Assembly: GCF_021228795.1 (NCBI RefSeq)
Contig: NZ_CP089309.1
Coordinates: 4,461,501 to 4,525,500, forward strand
Direction: 5' to 3'
DNA length: 64,000 nucleotides
Source of the DNA: Thiocapsa bogorovii
GTDB lineage: Bacteria > Pseudomonadota > Gammaproteobacteria > Chromatiales > Chromatiaceae
In this document: positions 8,337-16,109 of the stretch, in pieces
Layout: each line of letters opens with the position of its first letter
Position numbering within the stretch: the stretch's first letter is position 1
Notes under the pieces: generated by a model
Told to the model about the DNA's origin: nothing
Database searches by the model: none
The model's input: only the letters and a program-made list of their open reading frames with translations
Position numbers and translations under genes: made by a program

Positions 8337-10268
8337 ATGAAGATCTGGTTCCAGCGCGCACGCTCGCGCCTCTTGGTCTTCCTGCACGACTTGCTGATGA
8401 TCCCTATGGCGTGGGGGTTGGCGTATTGGATGCGGTTCAATCTCGCGTATGTTCCTCCGGAATTCATCGACGAGGCGATCGACACGCTCCCGCTGGTTGT
8501 GCTGGTGATCGGCTCGGTCTACTGGATGTTCGGGCTTTATCGAGGAGTATGGCGCTTTGCGTCGATGGACGATCTCGTGCGGATCGCGCAAGCCGTCCTC
8601 GTCGGCACCACCCTGCTCTTGTTCTTGCTCTTCGCCTTAAATCGGATGGCCTATATCCCGCGGTCATTGCCCGCACTGTTCGTGATCTTCCAGCTCATGC
8701 TTCTTGTCGGGCCGCGGCTTCTCTATCGCTGGATGAAAGACCGACGACTGGATTTCAGCGGGGGAAAGCGGGTCTTGATCGTCGGGGCCGGGCGCGCGGG
8801 CGAAATGCTCGTCCGTGACTTGTTGCGCGATCCCAAGTCGGGCTACGTCCCGGTCGCATTTGTCGACGACAAGCCGCATCGGCAGGGAGGCGTCGTGCAC
8901 GGCGTGCCGATCCGAGGCACAACCAACGACATTCCGCAACTGGCCGAGAACTTCGGGATCGACGTCGTCCTCTTAGCCGCACCGAGCGCATCCACACAGG
9001 AAATGCGGCGGCTGGTCGGACTCTGCGAGTCCGCCGGGCGGCCCTTCCGCACGGTGCCCCGGATCAAAGAGTTGATGGACGGTCAGGTCAGCGTGAATCA
9101 ACTGCGCTCCGTCTCGATCGAGGATCTGCTCGGGCGAGAGCCGGTGACCTTGGATTGGGACGGCATTCGGCGCGGCCTGGCGGATCGCCTCGTGATGGTC
9201 AGCGGTGCGGGCGGCTCGATCGGCTCGGAGCTCTGTCGCCAGTTGCGCAGTTGCGGGCTGCGGCGGCTGATCCTGCTCGATCATGGCGAGTACAACCTCT
9301 ACCAGATCGAAACCGAGTTGCTCGACAGCCCGAGTCCGCGGATCTTTGCCCGCTATCTGGTGGATATTACCAACGCGGTCGCGGTCAACGACCTCTTCAA
9401 CCAACTACGACCGGATGTCGTCTTCCACGCCGCAGCTTACAAACACGTCCCTCTCTTGGAGGATCAGATCCAGGCGGCGCTGCACAACAACGTGATCGGG
9501 ACCCGGATCATCGCCTCCGCGGCGGATCGGTGCGGCTGCGAGCGCTTCGTGCTGATCTCGACCGATAAGGCGGTCAACCCCTCTAATGTCATGGGGGCCA
9601 GCAAACGTTTTGCGGAGCTACTCTGTCAAGACATTCAGAGCCGCTCCGCCTGTCGCTTTATGACGGTGCGCTTCGGCAATGTGTTGGGATCGGCCGGCAG
9701 CGTCGTACCGCGCTTCCGACAACAGATCGAGCGTGGCGGACCCGTGACGGTCACCCATCCCGACATCGAGCGCTTCTTCATGACGATCCCCGAGGCATGC
9801 CAGCTCATCATGCAGGCCGCAGTCATCGGAAAAGGCGGCGAAACCTTCGTCCTCGACATGGGCACGCCGGTAAAGATCCACTATCTGGCCGAGCAAATGA
9901 TCCGGCTTTCCGGGCTGGTACCAGACCGTGATATCAAGATCGAGTTCACCGGGCTGCGCCCCGGCGAAAAATTGTTCGAGGAGCTCTTCTATCCCTCTGA
10001 AGGTTTTGCCGAGACCCCCCATCCACGCATCCACATCGCGCGCCGGACGGAAGCACCCGGCGCCGACCTGCTCCGCTCCGCCTTGAGCGATCTCGTCCAA
10101 GCCCTTTCCGATCGCGACGACGAGGCAGCCCGGTCAGTTCTCGGTCGTGTTGTACCCGACTGGAATGCCGAGCAGGGGAAAGAGGCCGGCTTCTCCCTGC
10201 GAGCCTTTCATGGAATAGGTCGTGCCGGACAGGAAAGCCGGTTTTTCCCGGTCGCACCCACATCCTGA
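8337..10268 (+). CDS. WbpM/CapD-type membrane nucleotide-sugar dehydratase
   Basis: A 643-residue inner-membrane protein. Four hydrophobic segments occupy residues 12-120. A first Rossmann unit follows (KRVLIVGAGRAGEMLVRDLL, residue about 142). The catalytic SDR domain starts at about 285 with VMVSGAGGSIGSELCRQL, has VFHAAAYKHVPLLEDQ, and STDKAVNPSNVMGASKR, the Ser-Met-Lys arrangement of UDP-GlcNAc 4,6-dehydratases. LRPGEKLFEELFY is the usual C-terminal motif. It should make UDP-4-keto-6-deoxy-HexNAc. GTG at 8334 directly precedes the ATG; either could serve. It is the second dehydratase in this cluster, so two different keto sugars may be formed. Confidence 0.85.
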   Translation: MKIWFQRARSRLLVFLHDLLMIPMAWGLAYWMRFNLAYVPPEFIDEAIDTLPLVVLVIGSVYWMFGLYRGVWRFASMDDLVRIAQAVLVGTTLLLFLLFALNRMAYIPRSLPALFVIFQLMLLVGPRLLYRWMKDRRLDFSGGKRVLIVGAGRAGEMLVRDLLRDPKSGYVPVAFVDDKPHRQGGVVHGVPIRGTTNDIPQLAENFGIDVVLLAAPSASTQEMRRLVGLCESAGRPFRTVPRIKELMDGQVSVNQLRSVSIEDLLGREPVTLDWDGIRRGLADRLVMVSGAGGSIGSELCRQLRSCGLRRLILLDHGEYNLYQIETELLDSPSPRIFARYLVDITNAVAVNDLFNQLRPDVVFHAAAYKHVPLLEDQIQAALHNNVIGTRIIASAADRCGCERFVLISTDKAVNPSNVMGASKRFAELLCQDIQSRSACRFMTVRFGNVLGSAGSVVPRFRQQIERGGPVTVTHPDIERFFMTIPEACQLIMQAAVIGKGGETFVLDMGTPVKIHYLAEQMIRLSGLVPDRDIKIEFTGLRPGEKLFEELFYPSEGFAETPHPRIHIARRTEAPGADLLRSALSDLVQALSDRDDEAARSVLGRVVPDWNAEQGKEAGFSLRAFHGIGRAGQESRFFPVAPTS

Positions 10269-10337
10269 TAGGTGAGGTTCCCCCGAAATTTAGTCTTCCA
10301 AGGGTGACGTAGACTGTCTGTCACGCTGAAGACGATA

Positions 10338-10445
10338 ATGCAGAAGATTCCGAAGCAAGAGTACACCGCCGAGTTCAAGGAACAGGCGGTGAAGCGGGTG
10401 AAGGACGGCAAGCCCTTGAGCGCGGTGGCCAAGGAGATGGGACCA
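10338..10445 (+). pseudogene. IS3-type transposase OrfA, N-terminal fragment
   Basis: Codons 1-35 (EYTAEFKEQAVKRVKDGKPL, SAVAKEMG) are the helix-turn-helix start of an IS3-family OrfA. Similarity stops abruptly at about 10445, where Rpn-like sequence begins on the other strand. Roughly 60 residues of OrfA and all of OrfB are missing. Confidence 0.7.
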
Positions 10446-10463
10446 GCTCTGACGACGGGTGCC

Positions 10464-11140
10464 TCAAACATAGTAGCGCAGGAACGATTCCAGGATATCG
10501 AGCGCCGTGGGCTGGTCGATGAGGGTATCGATCAGGTCCAGCAGCTCGCGCAGGCGCTCGCGCGGTTCGTCGCTGTAGATGTTGCACGGCCAGTTGAATC
10601 AGGCTGGTGAGGATCTCGCCGTTGATTTCTGCGACTTTGCGGGCGGAGATCTCATGCAGGTCATAGCGGAACTGGGGCACGCGGGGTGCCAACGCCTCGG
10701 GAAGCGGGCTGACCAGATCGTGGAAAAATTCACGAACCCGCCAAGGACGTTGACGGTGATAGAGCACGAGGTTGTAAACCGAGAGTAAACGGCGTGCCTT
10801 GGGGTGCTGTTTTCGGTACGCCTCGCCGCTGGCGAGGATGTAGCGCAGCAGTTGCAGCATGACCCAGCCATCCGGTGGGCTCTTGTGCTCGAAGAGCAGG
10901 TAAAGGCTGAGTGTCTTGCCGTGATGCTTGCCGCGATAACCGACATGACAAACCAGATCGGAATAGATCTGACGCAGTTCCGGGGCGAAATAGCTGTCTT
11001 TCGGCATGGTCAGGGTGCCGAGATCGATCTCGGCCAACATCTTGGCAGGGAGGTCGTGTTGCAGGAAATCCTCGGCAATCGCGGGGCGCCCGAAGTTCTC
11101 CCGAGAGAAGCAGTAGTCGTGTGGGATCGGGGTCGGCTGG
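10464..11140 (-). pseudogene. Rpn-family nuclease/transposase-like protein, frameshifted
   Basis: The reverse strand encodes an Rpn-type PD-(D/E)XK protein: PHDYCFSRENFGRPAIAEDF, KDSYFAPELRQIYSDLVCHV, LYLLFEHKSPPDGWVMLQLL and KARRLLSVYNLVLYHR. The E in FEHKS fits the nuclease core. After TSLIQLAVQ, near 10600, the frame shifts by one base and continues IYSDEPRERLRELLDLIDTL to FLRYYV and a stop at 10464. No good start codon is seen near 11140. One base change would restore the long frame, so this is a recent pseudogene or a sequencing error. Family members promote RecA-independent recombination. Confidence 0.7.
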
Positions 11141-11208
11141 CTCCATGCAGGGTGTCGTCTCAGGCCCGAATCGACGCGGTGGGTCTCATGGAAAACAAGG
11201 CGATAGAT

Positions 11209-11345
11209 TTACTTTCGCTCACGGCGTTGGATCCCACGCACTCGAAATTCGTCGCCGAAACGGTAGATCCGCCAGCACCGGCTCACCCTGGGGGACGTGG
11301 GTATGAAGCACCCGTCCATGAGGTGGTCAAGCCAAAACGGATACC
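11209..11345 (-). pseudogene. FkbM-type methyltransferase, 3' fragment (copy 1)
   Basis: The reverse strand gives HTHVPQGEPV and, one frame later, RFGDEFRVRGIQRRERK followed by a stop. This matches the end of the second copy at 13299 (NTHVHQGEPVQAWL, FGAEFRVYANQHREPK). At DNA level the two tails also align over about 130 bp. Only the last 40 or so codons survive, with a frameshift. Confidence 0.6.
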
Positions 11346-11432
11346 CCGTTAAGCCGCATCGGCCGATCGGCCGTTTCTTTCGGACCCATCTGGACTCTCG
11401 TCGCCCAGATACGAATGCAGGCGCCGGCTGTT

Positions 11433-12244
11433 TTAGAACATCGTGATGGACTCGACGATGTCGGCCCAGGCCTCCCGGCGGGCCCGGTAGGTACGCCAGT
11501 AAACCCGCTCGGACTTCAAAGATCCGAAAAAGCTCTCGACCACCGCGTGATCCCAGCAGTCCCCTTTGCGACTCATACGGCCCTCAATGCCATGCGCCTT
11601 GAGCAGTGTGCGGAAGGCCCGGCTGGCGTACTGCACGCCCCGATCCGAATGATGGGTCAGTTGCCCTTTGGGCGGCCGGCGCTGCCACAGCGCCATCTGC
11701 AGGGCGCCATAGACCAAGGTGCTGGCCAGACGCCGCTCCATCGACCAGCCAACGACCTTGCGCGAATACAGGTCGATGACCACAGCCAGGTATAACCATC
11801 CCTGTTGCGTCCACGCATCGGTAATAGCACCGGCGTAGACATGATCAGGGGCCTCCACTGCAAAGTCCCGCTGCAAACGATTTTCAAACACCGGCCGGCA
11901 ATGCTTGCTCCTGGTGGTCGCTCGGTACCGGCGCCGATCACGCACCCGGACGCCCGCTTCACGCATCAGACGACGCGCCTGATGTCGCCCGACCCGATAG
12001 CCCAACACGCGCAACGCCTTGGCCACGCGCTGGGAGCCGTACGTGTTGTCCGACCCCTCGGCCAGCTCCTTGACCCATTCGAGTCTCTCCTCATGCTCCG
12101 GGTCTGGATCCCGGTCCTGGCCCCTCAGATCGTCATAGAATCCGCTGCGGCTCACGCCCATCAATCGGCACAGCCGCTTCACCGGATGCGCCTTCTTCTC
12201 TTGGGCGATTAACTGAAACCTCAGCTCGACTCTTTTGCGAAGAA
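11433..12244 (-). pseudogene. IS3 OrfB, DDE integrase core, truncated by a nonsense codon
   Basis: The frame runs KRVELRFQLIAQEKKAHPVK, RLCRLMGVSRSGFYDDLRG and on through the rve integrase core. The three acidic residues are in AITDAWTQQGW (D), HHSDRGVQYAS (D) and HAVVESFFGSLKSE (E). It ends at ESITMF followed by TAA at 11433. Read past the stop, the frame gives NSRRLHSYLGDESPD, the normal IS3 tail, where F-Y-N-S-R-R is expected. A single TAC-to-TAA change therefore removed the last 28 residues; the original stop is at 11349. OrfB is entered from OrfA by slippage at AAAAGA near 12240. Confidence 0.8.
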
Positions 12245-12514
12245 GGCTGCCGCCTTTTTGAACACTTCTCGCTCCGTCTTCAGGCGCCGAGTCTCTTCGC
12301 GCAGGCGCCGCAACTCCTCGCCCTCAGGGATGAGCTTCCCATGTCCACGGAAGGCCTCGCCCTCATCCTGCTGGAGCTCCTTGATCCAGCGGCCAAGCAT
12401 TCCCCGATCAATGCCGAGATTCCTCGCCGCCTCCGAGGGGTTGTAGCCCTGCTCCGTGACCAGTCTCACCGCGTCCTGCTTGAACTCCCTCGTGTACGTC
12501 TTTCGTATCGCCAT
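12221..12514 (-). CDS. IS3-family transposase OrfA
   Basis: A 97-residue protein: helix-turn-helix MAIRKTYTREFKQDAVRLV and NPSEAARNLGIDRGMLGRWI, then a leucine-zipper-like coiled coil EELRRLREETRRLKTEREVF, ending AAAFFAKESS. It binds the IS ends and is joined to OrfB by -1 slippage on the A-rich run near the 3' end. Confidence 0.85.
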   Translation of the reverse strand: MAIRKTYTREFKQDAVRLVTEQGYNPSEAARNLGIDRGMLGRWIKELQQDEGEAFRGHGKLIPEGEELRRLREETRRLKTEREVFKKAAAFFAKESS

Positions 12515-12641
12515 TTTTCACCTCAGTTTCAGGACGGTGCCTTAACTGAGGTGTCCGTTGCCATTAGACCACCTCACGTTGCTCTCTTGCCGTTGAAGTC
12601 CTACGCAAACGTCGGCGTCGATCTTGGGGGCTGGCATGAGG

Positions 12642-13079
12642 TTAAAGCAGCTTGACCAAGGCGGCGATGGCCGCGACCTGGGCGAGCATGAGCGGCACGA
12701 GCCATTTGAGCAGGTCGATCTTGCTGCGGGCGACGTCGCCGCGCAGTTGTTCGATTTTCAACGTCAAGTCGGCTCGGACGTGTTCGATATCGGCTTTTAG
12801 GTCGGCTCGGACTTGCTCGATCTCTTTTTGGAGTCGCAGCTCTGTCGCGCGCAGGTCGGCGCGGACTTGCTCGATATCGGCTTTTAGCTCGGCGCGCACC
12901 TGCTCGATCTCTTTCTGCAGCCGCAGCTCGGTCTCCCGCACATGGGCTTGCGTGGCCAAATCCGGCAGGTGCGGATAGCGAGCTTCCAGACCCTCGAAGG
13001 CTTCGGCGATGACGCGAGCTCGACTGCGATCGTCGGGGGCCGTGGTCAAGGCCTCGTAGAGTGCGACAACGGATGTCAT
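12642..13079 (-). CDS. Coiled-coil protein with C-terminal membrane anchor (DUF1640-like)
   Basis: A 145-residue protein. The N-terminus (MTSVVALYEALTTAPDDRSR, AEAFEGLEARYPHLPDL) is globular. Residues 52-120 are an amphipathic coiled coil with an internal repeat of about 22 residues (LRLQKEIEQVRADLKADIEQ type, three times). The C-terminus (LLKWLVPLMLAQVAAIAALV) is a single membrane helix. The layout resembles DUF1640/CCDC90-like proteins common in Chromatiaceae. The function is unknown. The ATG at 13079 is preferred over one 8 codons upstream. It is the only gene in the 10.3-15.1 kb debris that looks intact apart from the IS3 OrfA. Confidence 0.7.
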   Translation of the reverse strand: MTSVVALYEALTTAPDDRSRARVIAEAFEGLEARYPHLPDLATQAHVRETELRLQKEIEQVRAELKADIEQVRADLRATELRLQKEIEQVRADLKADIEHVRADLTLKIEQLRGDVARSKIDLLKWLVPLMLAQVAAIAALVKLL

Positions 13080-13298
13080 GGCAATGCTTGAGCTCTCACG
13101 CACGATGGTCTTGACCGCTCCGTGCGGAGCGGGCTGTCCGGGCCGACGGCATCGAGGATGTCGTCGAGCCAGACGTCCGGTTGCTCGGTCTTAAGGATCG
13201 GTCGATGTTGCGCCGGATTCTAACATGCAATCGGAAAACACGCGGGCGACGGCCCCTTCGGGCTGCCAAATCAGGGGACCCCCAGGAAAGGGGCCTAT

Positions 13299-13735
13299 TC
13301 ATTTTGGCTCACGGTGTTGGTTCGCATACACCCGAAATTCAGCCCCGAAACAGCCGAGCCACGCCTGCACCGGCTCGCCCTGGTGGACGTGGGTATTGAA
13401 GCGTGCGTCCAGTCTGACGCCGGCTTCGATCAGAAAGTGTGCGATCTCCTCGTGCAGGACCAGTCCCTCGTAGAAATCGAGATCGGAGGCCTCGACTTCG
13501 ACCGCGTTGATCTTCGGTGGCAGATCGGTGGTGCCCTTGAGCACTTCCTGCTCGAAGCCTTGGATGTCGATCTTCAGCAGCACGGCCGCGGCAGGGGTGC
13601 CGAGAAGCAGGCATCGCGACGCTTGAACGCGACCCGCAGCGCCCCGGACTCTTCCGTCCCGTAGGCCGATCGAGGCCACTGTTTGGCTTTCGCCATAGGG
13701 GTAAGAATGGCGGGGCGTTGTTGGAAGGTGCTCGT
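13299..13735 (-). pseudogene. FkbM-type methyltransferase, truncated and frameshifted (copy 2)
   Basis: The reverse strand reads AAAVLLKIDIQGFEQEVLKG, the core motif of FkbM SAM-dependent methyltransferases, then INAVEVEASDLDFYEGLVLH, NTHVHQGEPVQAWL and EFRVYANQHREPK with a stop at 13299. Upstream of the motif, family-like pieces (APSNNAP, GLRDG, VQASRC) are spread over different frames, and the N-terminal SAM-binding loop is missing. It is probably the remnant of a sugar or lipid O-methyltransferase of the polysaccharide cluster. Confidence 0.65.
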
Positions 13736-13974
13736 AAGGGGCTTCGTTGGTCGCTTTGGCCATGGTGGCAGTTGGCGCGGATCGTCTCGGCATGCGTGAC
13801 ACCGCTCCGAGACCGGGCAAGTATTCCGCGGCCGCCCGTCGACCCGTGCAAGCACTCGCCTGGGCGGCGGGCGGTACCGCAAAGGCGCCGCGGCGGCGGT
13901 GGCGAATCGGCGCCGCGAGGCGGACCGGCGCGCGAGGCGCCCTTGCAGGCGCCCCCATGAGCTGCAGACGATGA

Positions 13975-14283
13975 AAAATGACGCTTCGAGTTGGCCTTGC
14001 CCGCCCGAGCGGCGGCGCGCTTCACAGGCCGCCCGGAATCCGTCGAGTCCGAGGATGCTCAAGACCCGTCGGAAGTTGTAGCAGTGGACCACAAGGGCCG
14101 GTTCTCCCTGGACCTTCTCCAGGCCGCGGACCAGGAAGTGGTCCCAGCCCATCCAGCGCTTGAGGGTGCCGAAGGTGTGCTCGCAGAGCGCCGCTCGCGC
14201 GCGCATTGCCTCGGGGTGCTCGGCCATGCGCGCGCGATGGCCTGCGACCACATCGGCCAGCTCCGAGCGGTCGATCTGCCGGT
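13975..14283 (-). pseudogene. IS1182-type transposase, C-terminal fragment
   Basis: The reverse strand encodes VVAGHRARMAEHPEAMRARA, LCEHTFGTLKRWMGWDHFLV and VVHCYNFRRVLSILGLDGFR. These match the end of IS1182-type DDE transposases, in which the final acidic residue lies in the EHxFGTLKRWMG motif. The N-terminal two thirds are absent. It is joined directly to the preceding hypothetical gene. Confidence 0.7.
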
Positions 14284-14942
14284 AGGGGGACCGTCGCCTC
14301 GTTCAGGTCATCGAGGATGCGTTGCGCGAGGGCCGGATCGGCGCAGGCGAGCAGCCCGTTGTCCAGCGCCTCGAAGGCAATGCCCGCCTTGGCCGACTGG
14401 CGTTTGACGTACTCATGACCGTTGAGGCAAACCCGCGCGGTGTAGGGAAAGTAGGAACAGAATTTGATGAACAGGGGACCGAAGTCCGCGTCGACCAAAT
14501 AAAAGTAGTCATGGTTGCACATCACCGTCCCGCGGGTGAACCAAGGGTACGGCTGACCGGTGTGGGCGCTGATCTTCTTGATCATGCGAAAACTGGCAAA
14601 CCGCTCCTGGGCCTTGCCGATGTACAGGACACCCTCCGGTTGAGCGAAGTCGCGGAGCCGCTCGCGGGTCATGTCGTCTTTGCGCTGTACCTTGGCGAAG
14701 GTCACGATCTCCACGCCCTCGCGTTGCGCAAACCGATCGATCGCCTTGACGAAGGCGCGGCTGATCGGGGCCATCAGCACCGTGGAGGCGACCTTGGCAC
14801 CGCGATGGACCTTGAAGAAGTTGGCGACCCCGCCGCCGGTCTGCAGCCGCGGTTGATACAGGTTGAGATACAGCCGATCGATTCCTTCGAGCTCCAGCGT
14901 GACCCGATCGTTCAGCAACTCTGCGACGGTTTGGACTAACAT
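14237..14942 (-). pseudogene. Conserved hypothetical protein, 3'-truncated at an IS1182 remnant
   Basis: About 235 codons from ATG at 14942 form a coherent protein: MLVQTVAELLNDRVTLELEG, LYLNLYQPRLQTGGGVANFF, FVKAIDRFAQREGVEIVTFA, FTRGTVMCNHDYFYLVDADF and YFPYTARVCLNGHEYVKRQS. I recognise a widespread family of longer uncharacterised proteins with this opening, but no function. After LDDLNEATVPLP the sequence becomes out-of-frame transposase DNA, so the open frame down to 14022 is an artificial fusion. The C-terminal half of the protein is lost. Confidence 0.6.
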
Positions 14943-14949
14943 GACGGCA

Positions 14950-15040
14950 GGCCCCGGTTGACATCTTGGCCACGCGCCACACGCCGCTACGTGCGGCTAC
15001 TATCGGAAGTTTAGTCTTCCGTTGCTCAACCGGGGCCGCC
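14950..15040. repeat. Inverted pair GGCCCCGGTTGA/TCAACCGGGGCC
   Basis: A 12-bp sequence at about 14950-14961 is exactly complementary to one at about 15027-15038. A smaller hairpin GGAAGTTTAGTCTTCC lies between. The pair may be the end of a mobile element or a terminator-like structure; no T-run follows. Confidence 0.5.
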
Positions 15041-15775
15041 CCACGCCGGAGCCTGCACCATGACTCGTCGGTCTGAGGCGAAGCCTCGCTAGGGTCTTGA
15101 TGTGCGACATCTATCTTGACACCTGCGGGTGCGCGGCGTTTTCAGAGACGTCCGTCGACGGCATCGACCGGGAGGACGGATTTGACGTCGTACAGGATCG
15201 ACTTAGGTTTGGCCCAGCGGCGGATTCCTGACGTGCCAAGGTCGATGAAGTCGCGGTGGGCGAGGGCGAGGATGACGGCGTCGTAGCTGCCGGGCGGCGG
15301 GGGCTCGGGAAGACAGTCGAGCCCGTATTCATGCTCGGCCTCGGCGCGGTCGATCCAGGGGTCGTAGCAGTCCACGGCGATGTTGTATTCGCGCAGCGAC
15401 TGGATGATGTCGATCACGCGGGTGTTGCGCACGTCCGGGCAGTTCTCTTTGAACGCGAATCCCAGGACCAGCACGCGGCTGTTGCAGACGCCGATGCCGC
15501 CTTTGAGCATGAGTTTGACGACGGTCGAGGCGACATGGGCGCCCATGCGGTCGTTGATGCGTCGCCCGGCGAGGATGACCTCGGGGTGGTAGCCAATGGC
15601 GACGGCCTTATGGGTCAGATAGTAGGGGTCGACGCCGATGCAGTGCCCGCCGACGAGGCCGGGGCGAAAGGGGAGGAAGTTCCACTTGCTGCCGGCCGCT
15701 TCCAAGACCTCCAGGGTGTCGATGCCGAGCTTGCCGAAGATCAGGGCGAGCTCGTTCATGAGGGCGATGTTGAGA

Positions 15776-15816
<41 letters not shown>

Positions 15817-16109
15817 GCGGATGCTGCTGGCGGGGTGGGTGCCGGCGACGATGATCTCGTTGTAGAGGGCATCGACGATGGCGGCGATCTCGGGGGTGGA
15901 GCCGCTGGTGACCTTTTTGATGGTGGTGAGGCGGTGCTCGTGGTCGCCGGGGTTGATGCGCTCGGGGGAGTAGCCGAGGTGGAAGGTGTTGGTTTGATGC
16001 CCCCTCTCCCCCGGCCCCTCTCCCGCGAGGGGGGAGGGGAGGTCAGCTCCCTCGCCCCTGGCGGTGGAGGTTTGGGGAGAGGAAGTGTGGGCTCCCTCCT
16101 CCCTCGCGG

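Larger units (their letters stand above)
11349..12570 (-). mobile_element. IS3-family insertion sequence, probably inactive
   Basis: The element contains OrfA and OrfB in the typical -1 frameshift arrangement. The OrfA-proximal end is near 12570 (reverse strand GGACACCTCAGTTAAGGCAC). The OrfB end is near 11349 or a little beyond. Exact inverted repeats and a target duplication could not be fixed. The OrfB frame carries a premature stop, so the copy cannot make a full-length transposase. Confidence 0.7.
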
